A program made the translations under genes and the position numbers. Below are positions 1-5,876 of a stretch of 6,782 bases of DNA, one piece after another. Below the pieces are notes generated by a model. It was not told the origin of the DNA. It made no database searches and saw only the letters and a program-made list of their open reading frames with translations. Origin of the DNA: Chloroflexota bacterium (lineage in GTDB: Bacteria > Chloroflexota > Ktedonobacteria > Ktedonobacterales > Ktedonobacteraceae). The stretch is from the NCBI GenBank assembly GCA_005881495.1, contig VBHI01000263.1, forward strand, positions 1 through 6,782, written 5' to 3'. Positions within the stretch are counted from its first letter, which is position 1, and each line of letters begins with the position of its first letter.

Positions 1-70
1 AGCAGCATCCCACACTTGCACTGTTCCTTCACTGCCTGCAGAAGCGATACGCTTTCCATCGGGTGACCAC
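1..70. repeat. Left arm of a perfect 70-bp inverted repeat
   Basis: Read on the minus strand, these 70 bases are identical to bases 272-341 of the plus strand. The match ends exactly at 70/71 (the next three bases all mismatch) and runs off the left edge, so it may be longer. It covers the variable half of WD40 blade 1 and not only the common WSPDG part, so it is a copy of that specific blade. On the minus strand it would encode WSPDGKRIAS onward. The only start in that frame is an ATG at the junction (72-70), and a stop lies upstream at 210-208, so no real leftward gene is supported. A fold-back assembly or amplification chimera, or a genuine inverted duplication, would both produce this. 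Confidence 0.95.
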
Positions 71-1127
71 ATCGGCGAGACGCCTTTTCTCGAGGCGCAG
101 CGCCTTGATTGGCCTGATTGCGATAGTACCTGCAGCCGCTGGCGCTGTTGCGCTGCTACGAACACATCCCTGGACAGCGGGTCCAGCTGGATCCGCCACT
201 GCACCTGCTATTCAGGGGGAAGCTGCCGATGTTATCTATAGCGGTCATGCAGAAAAGGTCGATTCCGTAGCGTGGTCACCCGATGGAAAGCGTATCGCTT
301 CTGCAGGCAGTGAAGGAACAGTGCAAGTGTGGGATGCTGCTACTGGACATCGATTTTATTCCTACAATCACTCCGGCAATATATCTATTTCTGGGTCGAG
401 AATAGCGTGGTCACCCGATGGGACCCGTATAGCCCTTGCGGCTGATGTGGTGCAGCTACTGGATGCAGCTACAGGGAAGAAAATGTTTACTTATGGCGAT
501 CCTGCGGCCGGGGTAAATTTTGTGGCCTGGTCGCCCGATGGGACGCGTATTGTCTTCAACAAGGTAGATGGCAGCGTGCATATATGGAGTCCATCTACAA
601 AGAAAGACATAGTCACATATAACACGCATCAACAATATGAAGTGTTCGACTCGGCCTGGTCGCTCGATGGGACGCAAATTGCTACTGCAAATGCTCACAA
701 TGTACTGGTATGGAGTGCAACCACCGGAGACATTATTGCCATTTGTCGTGGACATTCAGGGAATGTAGATGGTGTGACATGGTCGCCAGATGGGTCGCGC
801 ATTGCCTCAGCAAGTGAGGATGGAACGGTGCGCTTATGGGATGCGGCTAGTGGCAAACAGATTTTCATCTACAATGGCCATCATCAACTCGATTATTATG
901 GCTTACCTCGCATGGTAGTAGCGGTGGCCTGGCAACCAAAAGGCAAACGCATTGCCTCAGGCGGCACTGACGACACGGTACAGGTGTGGGATGCCGTTAA
1001 TGGGGGACACGTCTTCACCTATCTTGGTCATTCTGGTTCTGTGGATGCGGTGGCGTGGTCGCCCGATGGAAAACGCATTGCTTCGGGTAGTGGAGATAGA
1101 ACGGTGCAGGTGTGGAAAGCGAAGTGA
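63..1127 (+). CDS. Membrane-anchored seven-blade WD40 repeat protein (5' end uncertain)
   Basis: Seven WD40 repeats fill residues 60-353: about 60-101, 103-144, 146-187, 188-229, 230-271, 272-321 and 322-353. Most carry an AWSPDG core and a closing VW or LW plus D, so a complete seven-blade propeller is expected. Blade 2 lacks the final Trp (VVQLLD) and blade 4 is degenerate. Residues 5-32 hold arginines (SARRLFSRRS) followed by a hydrophobic stretch, which suggests a Tat-like signal or single membrane anchor with the propeller outside. Such propellers are protein-interaction platforms; the partner cannot be told. The GTG start at 63 has no Shine-Dalgarno sequence, lies inside the inverted repeat and is preceded by an open frame to the left edge. 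The true start is probably missing; in related bacteria similar propellers can follow a kinase or other cytoplasmic domain. No enzyme motif is visible. Confidence 0.8.
   Translation: MTTSARRLFSRRSALIGLIAIVPAAAGAVALLRTHPWTAGPAGSATAPAIQGEAADVIYSGHAEKVDSVAWSPDGKRIASAGSEGTVQVWDAATGHRFYSYNHSGNISISGSRIAWSPDGTRIALAADVVQLLDAATGKKMFTYGDPAAGVNFVAWSPDGTRIVFNKVDGSVHIWSPSTKKDIVTYNTHQQYEVFDSAWSLDGTQIATANAHNVLVWSATTGDIIAICRGHSGNVDGVTWSPDGSRIASASEDGTVRLWDAASGKQIFIYNGHHQLDYYGLPRMVVAVAWQPKGKRIASGGTDDTVQVWDAVNGGHVFTYLGHSGSVDAVAWSPDGKRIASGSGDRTVQVWKAK
272..341. repeat. Right arm of the 70-bp inverted repeat, inside WD40 blade 1
   Basis: This is the partner of bases 1-70, separated from it by a 201-bp spacer (71-271). 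Here the sequence sits naturally in the reading frame of the WD40 gene, encoding the WSPDGKRIAS to WDAA section of blade 1. This arm is therefore very likely the original and the left arm the copy. Confidence 0.95.
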
Positions 1128-1240
1128 AAAGCATGAGTCCACCAGGTGTACCTGCACAGCCAGCTGGAAGTTGGCCGTTTGTTCCTGATCAGCGAGTACA
1201 GGATATAAGTTGAGATTGGCCCAGTCAAGCATTGAATGTA

Positions 1241-2446
1241 TCAACGCATCCCCAGGATAATCTCGACCGTAAGTTGATCAAGTTGCTCGTAGTGAAAGCC
1301 TCGCTGCCCCAGGGCATCTGGATCAAACACAGCCTCTTTTAATTGCCGCACCGTATTCGCACTATAGCCACTACTCAACATCGACTCGAATGTTGGATCG
1401 CCGCTATTGATTTCGTTGAGCAGTTGCTGTATCTCAACATCCGCATGAAAGCGCCGTACCTTCTCCTTGAACATGTTGTAGGTACGCATACAACCCAGGG
1501 CGAAATCCCATACTCCCTCCTCATTCTCTGTACGGTAGGCATGGGCGTCAAAGTGGCGTGGGCCACTGTACTGCCTCTCTTCCAGTAACTTTACCAGGAA
1601 GAACATGCTCTTGATATTCTCGCTCCCAAAGCGCAGGTCCTGGTCAAAACGTGGCCCTTTCTGGTCATTTAGATCAATATGGAAGAGCTTGCCTGCCTCA
1701 AGGGCCTGTGCTACGCCATGCACAAAATTCAGGCCCGTCATGTGTTCGTGTGCAACCTCTGGATTGACGCCCACCATCTCTGGATGATCAAGCGTAGAGA
1801 TAAAAGCGAGCATGTGACCAATCGTTGGCAAGTAGGTGTCAGAGCGTGGCTCATTCGGTTTGGGCTCCAAGGCAAAGCGCAGCGAATAGCCACTGTCAAT
1901 GACATAGTGGCAGAAGAAGTTGATGGCATCTCGCATGCGTTGAATTGCCACAACCGGATCTTTGCTTGCTTCTGAATCGACGCCTTCACGCCCGCCCCAG
2001 AAAACATATGTGCTCGCTCCCAGCTCAACGCCCAGATCAATAGCATGCATTGTCTTCTGTAAAGCATACGCGCGAATCGTTGGATCAACTGATGTGAAAG
2101 CCCCATCCTTGAAAACAGGATGGAAAAAGAGATTCGTGGTCGCCATCGGCACAACCATACCGTACTCGTTCAGGGCCTGCTTGAACTCACGCACAATGCG
2201 ATCTCGCTCTGCTGGTGACGCGTCAAAGGGGACGAGGTCGTTGTCGTGCAGGTTGATCCCCCATGCTCCCAGTTGTGAGAGCCGCTTCACGCTATAAATG
2301 GGGTCGAGGGCTGGGCGAACGAAATCCCCGAAAGGATCACGGCCACGATTCCCAACTGTCCAGAGACCAAAACTAAATTTATCCTCTTTTTTAGGCGCGT
2401 ATTGATCGCTGGTACTCTCTCGTGCCAACTGTGGCGGTAGTGTCAT
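1241..2446 (-). CDS. xylA: Xylose isomerase, class I
   Basis: This enzyme converts D-xylose to D-xylulose (and glucose to fructose) in the cytoplasm, using two divalent metal ions. It matches the short, actinobacterial class I form (about 390 residues), without the N-terminal insert of class II. Numbering from the upstream ATG at 2452, every active-site residue I know from the Streptomyces enzyme is present with a constant offset of 15: H69 and D72, E196 and K198 (in LEPKPNEPR), E232, H235, D260, D270, D272, D302, plus W31, F109, W152 and the neighbour-subunit F41. It should be active. Two in-frame ATGs lie at 2452 and 2446. The strong GAAAGGAG abuts the first with no spacer and sits 6 nt before the second, so 2446 (401 residues) is preferred. 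A small membrane-protein gene lies 52 bp upstream on the same strand. No xylulokinase or transporter is in the window. Confidence 0.95.
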   Translation of the reverse strand: MTLPPQLARESTSDQYAPKKEDKFSFGLWTVGNRGRDPFGDFVRPALDPIYSVKRLSQLGAWGINLHDNDLVPFDASPAERDRIVREFKQALNEYGMVVPMATTNLFFHPVFKDGAFTSVDPTIRAYALQKTMHAIDLGVELGASTYVFWGGREGVDSEASKDPVVAIQRMRDAINFFCHYVIDSGYSLRFALEPKPNEPRSDTYLPTIGHMLAFISTLDHPEMVGVNPEVAHEHMTGLNFVHGVAQALEAGKLFHIDLNDQKGPRFDQDLRFGSENIKSMFFLVKLLEERQYSGPRHFDAHAYRTENEEGVWDFALGCMRTYNMFKEKVRRFHADVEIQQLLNEINSGDPTFESMLSSGYSANTVRQLKEAVFDPDALGQRGFHYEQLDQLTVEIILGMR

Positions 2447-2452
2447 AGTCAT

Positions 2453-2460
2453 CTCCTTTC
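2453..2460 (-). promoter_or_regulatory. Shine-Dalgarno of xylA, decides the start
   Basis: On the minus strand the bases read GAAAGGAG and run straight into ATGACTATG. The ATG at 2452 continues the match to the anti-Shine-Dalgarno (AAGGAG-TGA), so it would be covered by the ribosomal RNA pairing. The ATG at 2446 is at the normal 6-nt distance. Confidence 0.8.
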
Positions 2461-2504
2461 AGCCTCTTGTATCATCGATGTGTATATAACGAATGGTGGA
2501 GGGC

Positions 2505-2630
2505 CTACTGACGTCGCGACCAGAGCCGCTCAAGAAGAATTGGGCCAATGATCGAAATGGCGGTAAACGCTCCATACGCCAACGCTGCCCAGCCAATTGT
2601 TTTGCGCATGGTAGATTTGTTGTCTTTCAT
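2505..2630 (-). CDS. Small single-helix membrane protein (41 aa), unlisted, upstream of xylA
   Basis: This minus-strand frame of 41 codons starts at ATG 2630-2628 and ends at TAG 2507-2505. The protein has a polar, basic N-terminus (MKDNKSTMRKTIG), one hydrophobic stretch at about residues 14-33 (WAALAYGAFTAISIIGPILL) and a basic end (ERLWSRRQ), the layout of a single-pass small membrane protein. A clear AAAGGAG lies 10 nt before the ATG. It precedes xylA by 52 bp on the same strand and could share its transcript. I do not recognise a family. It might be a small subunit or regulator of a membrane complex, possibly a sugar-uptake system, but nothing in the sequence proves that. The overlapping plus-strand frame (2548-2805) has no comparable start signals. 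Reality of the gene rests on the ribosome binding site plus the membrane-protein composition. Confidence 0.65.
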   Translation of the reverse strand: MKDNKSTMRKTIGWAALAYGAFTAISIIGPILLERLWSRRQ

Positions 2631-2640
2631 GAATAGATTG

Positions 2641-2647
2641 CTCCTTT
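2641..2647 (-). promoter_or_regulatory. Shine-Dalgarno of the 41-aa gene
   Basis: The minus strand reads AAAGGAG within a purine-rich run, 10 nt before the ATG at 2630. This is the main evidence that the short frame is translated. Confidence 0.6.
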
Positions 2648-2678
2648 TTCTTTTACCTGAGATACTGTTCTATACAAT

Positions 2679-2684
2679 ATTCTA
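2679..2684 (-). promoter_or_regulatory. Possible -10 box for the 41-aa gene and xylA
   Basis: The minus strand reads TAGAAT, five of six matches to TATAAT, about 50 bp before the small gene's start codon. No good -35 hexamer lies 16-19 bp further up, so the promoter would need an activator. The bulged dyad at 2711-2739 lies where such a protein could bind. Weak evidence. Confidence 0.3.
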
Positions 2685-2710
2685 TCTCATCGCAGTGGGA
2701 AAGTGTTGTA

Positions 2711-2739
2711 CTGGTAGCGCAGCCCTTTCCGCTATCCAG
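2711..2739. promoter_or_regulatory. Imperfect 9-bp dyad in the divergent control region
   Basis: CTGGTAGCG (2711-2719) is mirrored by CGCTA-T-CCAG (2730-2739). This gives nine complementary pairs with one extra T at 2735 and a 10-nt centre. It lies between the leftward xylA unit and the rightward unit at 2909, a usual position for an operator. It does not match the XylR operator sequence I know from Bacillus, and no regulator gene is in the window. It could also be a chance hairpin. Confidence 0.35.
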
Positions 2740-2831
2740 GCGGCAACCCATCGAATATTGTCCCTAATGTATTACCTCTACCTCATTCGCTGTCACTCTC
2801 ACTGAATGCTAACACATTTTGCCCGTAAAGG

Positions 2832-2861
2832 TTGACAAACATTCAATCGTTGATGTATCCT
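2832..2861 (+). promoter_or_regulatory. Sigma-70-type promoter candidate, rightward
   Basis: A perfect TTGACA (2832-2837) is followed after 18 bp by TATCCT (2856-2861), which matches four of six -10 positions. Transcription would begin near 2868, about 40 nt before the GTG of the small membrane-protein gene. It is the best rightward promoter seen upstream of leuA. Confidence 0.5.
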
Positions 2862-2908
2862 CGGAAGAGTAAGTAAAGTAACATCATGCGAGGCACGGGC
2901 GACGCGAC

Positions 2909-3277
2909 GTGCTAGATACATCCGCACTCTACAATGTACGTTCACGAGATAGCGGAGCAGAAAAGAGCAGAGGAATGCAGGCAACACCAGGTATAATGCA
3001 GACCCCCATACGGGCTGGTCAGGATTGTGCTATCTATGTGCCTTTCTCTGTATCTGTTATAGCAGTATATGTCATCGTATTCGTAAGTGTAGCCGCTATA
3101 GTGAATGCTGCAAGCATCACAAATTATGAAATCGACGCCTATGCCTCGGTTTCTTTATATGCGCTGCTGCTTCTAGCTTTCCTCTCTACTGGCCTCATCC
3201 TTACCGGCCTTGCCAGACTCATCGGGCTAAAGGGTCTGGTAGGGCTTACCACGAGGCTAGCCACAAGCACAGCTTAG
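2909..3277 (+). CDS. Hypothetical small membrane protein with two helices
   Basis: I do not recognise this 122-codon frame. Two strongly hydrophobic segments are visible, at about residues 45-67 (VPFSVSVIAVYVIVFVSVAA) and 82-106 (in SLYALLLLAFLSTGLILTGL). They are joined by a short polar loop (NYEIDAY) and followed by a weakly basic tail, so a two-pass membrane hairpin is likely. The GTG start at 2909 lacks a well-placed ribosome binding site. ATGs at 2975 and 2996 are alternatives; the latter gives 93 residues and still keeps both helices. No start is possible further up because of a TAA at 2879. The gene lies between a good promoter and an intrinsic terminator, which supports it as its own unit. 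Function unknown. Confidence 0.5.
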   Translation: MLDTSALYNVRSRDSGAEKSRGMQATPGIMQTPIRAGQDCAIYVPFSVSVIAVYVIVFVSVAAIVNAASITNYEIDAYASVSLYALLLLAFLSTGLILTGLARLIGLKGLVGLTTRLATSTA

Positions 3278-3327
3278 GAAGAGAAAAACACGGGCAACGA
3301 TGCGACCCAACCCGATGTAGTATCCTG

Positions 3328-3366
3328 AAGAGGACCTTCCAATTAGCTGGAAACTCCTCTTTTTTT
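3328..3366 (+). terminator. Intrinsic terminator upstream of leuA
   Basis: The outer stem AAGAGGA (3328-3334) pairs with TCCTCTT (3355-3361). After a cc/ac mismatch, the inner stem TTCCA (3337-3341) pairs with TGGAA (3348-3352), closed by the 6-nt loop ATTAGC. Seven Ts (3360-3366) follow. It begins 50 bp after the small membrane-protein gene and ends 98 bp before the leuA start. It therefore either ends that gene or acts as an attenuator in a leuA leader. Confidence 0.85.
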
Positions 3367-3452
3367 ATTGTGCATTCGCAGGTATCATGGCATTTGCCAC
3401 GGAGCATATACAACCCAATCAACCGGTGTCTTACTTCATCAAACATTACAAT

Positions 3453-3459
3453 AAGGAGG
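3453..3459 (+). promoter_or_regulatory. Shine-Dalgarno of leuA, decides the start
   Basis: AAGGAGG lies 5 nt before the ATG at 3465. The same frame is open from an ATG at 3387, but that one has no ribosome binding site and would add 26 residues unlike a LeuA N-terminus. The start at 3465 is therefore chosen. Confidence 0.85.
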
Positions 3460-3464
3460 GTTAC

Positions 3465-5183
3465 ATGCTGAAAGAATTGATTTCTCGCACACGAGTTCAG
3501 GGTGGAATGCAAAAAGGAACCATTAAGAAATATCAACCCTTTCCGCCTATTGATTTGCCGGATCGCCAATGGCCGACCCGCACAATTACAACCGCACCCA
3601 TATGGTGCAGCGTCGATCTGCGCGATGGCAACCAGGCGCTTCCTATCCCAATGGGACTGAAGGAAAAATTGGGGATGTTCCAGCTCCTGATCGATATCGG
3701 GTTCAAAGAGATCGAGGTCGGCTTCCCTTCATCCTCTCAGATCGAATTTGACTTTGTACGCTTGCTGATCGAGGAGAAGCGCATTCCCGATGATGTCACT
3801 ATCCAGGTACTCGTGCAAGCACGCGATGAATTAATTACACGCACCTTTGAGTCGCTGCATGGAGCAAAGAAGGCGATCGTCCATCTCTATAACTCGACCT
3901 CGCCCCTCCAGCGTCGGGTCGTTTTCGGATTGGAGAAGCCAGAGATCATTAACATCGCCACACGCGGCGCGAAACTTGTGAAGGAGTTGGTACCGGCGCT
4001 ACCTGGAACACAGGTCATCATGCAGTACTCACCCGAAAGCTTTTCGTCAACCGAAGTCGATTTCGCCCTTGAGGTCTGCGAAGCTGTTGTTGACGTGTGG
4101 CAGCCAACTCCTGAGAACAAGATCATCCTGAACCTTCCGGTCACCGTTGAAGTCGCGACAGCGAATATTCATGCAGACCAGATCGAATGGTTCTGCCGGC
4201 ACCTGCGCAATCGTGAGGCAACCATCATCAGCCTGCACACGCACAATGATCGCGGAACGGGGGTCGCCTGCACCGAGTTGGGCTTGCTGGCCGGTGCGGA
4301 TCGCGTAGAAGGGACACTCTTCGGTAACGGCGAGCGTACAGGCAACGTGGATATAGTTACCGTAGCACTCAATATGTATACACAGGGCATTGATCCGGGC
4401 CTGGATTTTAGCGACATTAGTGCGATCCGGGCCATTGCTGAGAGATGCACGCGACTTGAGGTGCCGATCCGTCATCCCTACGCGGGAGAGCTTGTTTTTA
4501 CTGCGTTCTCCGGCTCACACCAGGATGCGATCAATAAGGGCATGACGGCGCAGGACGCAACCCCCGGTGCGTTGTGGCAGGTCCCCTATCTGCCCATTGA
4601 TCCAAAGGATATTGGCCGTTCGTATGAGGCGATTATTCGCATTAACTCGCAATCGGGTAAGGGTGGTGTGGCCTATGTGATGGAAACCGAGTTTGGCTAC
4701 CAATTGCCCAAGGCGATGCATGTCGAGCTGGGCAAGATTATCAAAAATCTTGCTGATGAATGCGGCGAGGAGCTTTCGGGCGCGCAGATCTTCCAGGCAT
4801 TCGAGCAGGAATATCTGCACCGCAGCGAGCCGTTTGCGTTCGAATCGTTCCATGTAGAGGAAATAGCGCAGCAGGATGGCTCAAAGGTCGTTGCATGTAC
4901 AGCTCGCATCTCCGTTGATGGTATCGTGCGCGAACTGCGTGGTCGAGGCAACGGTCCCATTGACGCTTTTGTGCAGGCGCTCAACCAGGGCGATGTAGCC
5001 GATTTTAAGGTACTCACCTTTACAGAGCATGCACTTGAGGAAGGAGCCGAAGCACAGGCCATAGCCTATATCCAGATCCAAATTCCCTCTGGAACGACAT
5101 TCTTTGGAGCCGCGATGGATACGAATATTGAGCTTGCCGCAGTGAAGGCTGTGCTCAGTGCTCTCAATCGTTCGCAGCAATAG
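3465..5183 (+). CDS. leuA: 2-Isopropylmalate synthase (alpha-IPM synthase)
   Basis: This enzyme condenses acetyl-CoA with 2-oxoisovalerate to 2-isopropylmalate, the first committed step of leucine synthesis in the cytoplasm. The protein has 572 residues, the longer form shared by yeast, actinobacteria and some Pseudomonas. An HMGL-like TIM barrel comes first, with WCSVDLRDGNQAL at the start of the barrel (R53, D54), E191 in YSPESFSSTE, metal ligands H258 and H260 in LHTHNDRGT, and FGNGERTGN around N288. A linker follows, then the C-terminal leucine-binding dimer domain from about residue 430 to the end, including GRGNGPIDAFVQAL and a final NIELAAVKAVLSALNR helix, so feedback inhibition by leucine is expected. 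All key catalytic residues I can check are there. The leader upstream carries an intrinsic terminator. A peroxiredoxin gene follows after 39 bp. Confidence 0.96.
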   Translation: MLKELISRTRVQGGMQKGTIKKYQPFPPIDLPDRQWPTRTITTAPIWCSVDLRDGNQALPIPMGLKEKLGMFQLLIDIGFKEIEVGFPSSSQIEFDFVRLLIEEKRIPDDVTIQVLVQARDELITRTFESLHGAKKAIVHLYNSTSPLQRRVVFGLEKPEIINIATRGAKLVKELVPALPGTQVIMQYSPESFSSTEVDFALEVCEAVVDVWQPTPENKIILNLPVTVEVATANIHADQIEWFCRHLRNREATIISLHTHNDRGTGVACTELGLLAGADRVEGTLFGNGERTGNVDIVTVALNMYTQGIDPGLDFSDISAIRAIAERCTRLEVPIRHPYAGELVFTAFSGSHQDAINKGMTAQDATPGALWQVPYLPIDPKDIGRSYEAIIRINSQSGKGGVAYVMETEFGYQLPKAMHVELGKIIKNLADECGEELSGAQIFQAFEQEYLHRSEPFAFESFHVEEIAQQDGSKVVACTARISVDGIVRELRGRGNGPIDAFVQALNQGDVADFKVLTFTEHALEEGAEAQAIAYIQIQIPSGTTFFGAAMDTNIELAAVKAVLSALNRSQQ

Positions 5184-5211
5184 CACGGATGACACGAAGA
5201 GGCTAACTGTC

Positions 5212-5216
5212 AGGAG
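5212..5216 (+). promoter_or_regulatory. Shine-Dalgarno of the peroxiredoxin gene
   Basis: AGGAG lies 6 nt before the ATG at 5223, within the 39-bp gap after leuA. I see no promoter or terminator in this gap, so the gene is probably translated from the leuA transcript. Confidence 0.75.
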
Positions 5217-5222
5217 ATATCC

Positions 5223-5789
5223 ATGTCCAGCTCAACCAATATCTACGAACTACCGGAAGACCTGCCCATTCCCGTTGATGATGGCGCCTGCGATCATCTT
5301 ACCGGTTTCCTGCTGCCTGATGTGGCGCTCAAGTCAACGGCGGGCACGATAGTGAATCTGGCGAAGTTACCACGACGGACGGTCGTCTATTGCTACCCAC
5401 GCACGGGCAGGCCCGACCAGGCAATACCCACTGGATGGGATTTGATACCGGGCGCACGAGGATGCACGCCCCAATCGTGCGCTTTTCGCGACCATTACCA
5501 GGAGCTACAGGGTTTGCACACTGAGGTGTATGGCTTGAGTACGCAGGACACCGCTTACCAGCAGGAAGCGGCGCTGCGACTGCACCTACCGTTCCCCCTG
5601 TTAAGCGATGCCGATCTTATTTTGACGAAGGCGTTGCGCCTACCGACCTTCACTGTTGACAACATGACGCTGATCAAGCGAGTTACGCTGATCATTGAAG
5701 ATGGAAAGATCATCAAGGTGTTCTACCCGGTCTTTCCGCCCGACCAGAACGCGGCAAACGTGATAGACTGGTTATCCCGGCAACAATAA
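5223..5789 (+). CDS. Peroxiredoxin, Bcp/AhpC-TSA type
   Basis: This is a thiol peroxidase of the thioredoxin fold that would reduce hydrogen peroxide and organic peroxides in the cytoplasm. The protein has 188 residues. Its active site reads GCTPQSCAFRD, with peroxidatic C81 and a second cysteine, C86, five positions on, the spacing of two-Cys Bcp proteins. The likely active-site arginine is R153 in IKRVTLII. Compared with E. coli Bcp there is an insert of about 16 residues between YPRTG and GCTPQSC (RPDQAIPTGWDLIPGA). This insert is typical of a subgroup I recall from several phyla, so it is a family trait and not damage. There is no signal peptide. The gene follows leuA by 39 bp with its own ribosome binding site and is probably co-transcribed. 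It converges with the glucosidase gene, 87 bp away. Confidence 0.9.
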   Translation: MSSSTNIYELPEDLPIPVDDGACDHLTGFLLPDVALKSTAGTIVNLAKLPRRTVVYCYPRTGRPDQAIPTGWDLIPGARGCTPQSCAFRDHYQELQGLHTEVYGLSTQDTAYQQEAALRLHLPFPLLSDADLILTKALRLPTFTVDNMTLIKRVTLIIEDGKIIKVFYPVFPPDQNAANVIDWLSRQQ

Positions 5790-5876
5790 CAACTATTCCT
5801 CTTCATGGAGTTTAAGACCACTTTTCGCAGTTCTTCGAGAACGTAGGTGACAAACGATTTCGCATTGTAGAGCTTA

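Noticed and set aside
1..72. Leftward WD40 gene fragment (minus strand, WSPDGKRIAS onward)
   Set aside because: It exists only because of the inverted copy. Upstream in that frame the sequence is antisense of the real gene, a stop lies at 210-208, and the sole ATG is at the junction.
1143..1167. CAGGT-gt-ACCTG and CCAGCTGG palindromes as a WD40/xylA terminator
   Set aside because: The stems are very short and no T-run follows on either strand.
2674..2761. ACAATATTC and GAATATTGT inverted pair 70 bp apart
   Set aside because: Only 9 bp, AT-rich and built on the self-complementary AATATT; not enough to call a site.
2548..2805. Plus-strand 85-codon frame with hydrophobic stretches
   Set aside because: It overlaps the minus-strand 41-aa gene, which has a proper ribosome binding site. 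Its hydrophobicity partly mirrors that gene and the pyrimidine-rich antisense of its Shine-Dalgarno, and it has no start signal.
2886..2915. Possible nine-residue leader peptide (MRGTGDATC)
   Set aside because: It has no leucine codons and no clear ribosome binding site, so it is not a leucine attenuation peptide.
2969..2997. Perfect TATAAT at 2992-2997 as a second promoter
   Set aside because: The bases 17 bp upstream (AGAGGA) do not resemble a -35 box and there is no extended -10 TGn. Probably chance within the coding frame.
2862..3366. T-box riboswitch for leucine
   Set aside because: I could not find a conserved T-box sequence (TGGNACCGCG type) or a recognisable specifier stem before the terminator.
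5830..5842. GTTCT-tcg-AGAAC hairpin as a terminator between the peroxiredoxin and glucosidase genes
   Set aside because: Only 5 bp with a 3-nt loop and no T-run on either strand.
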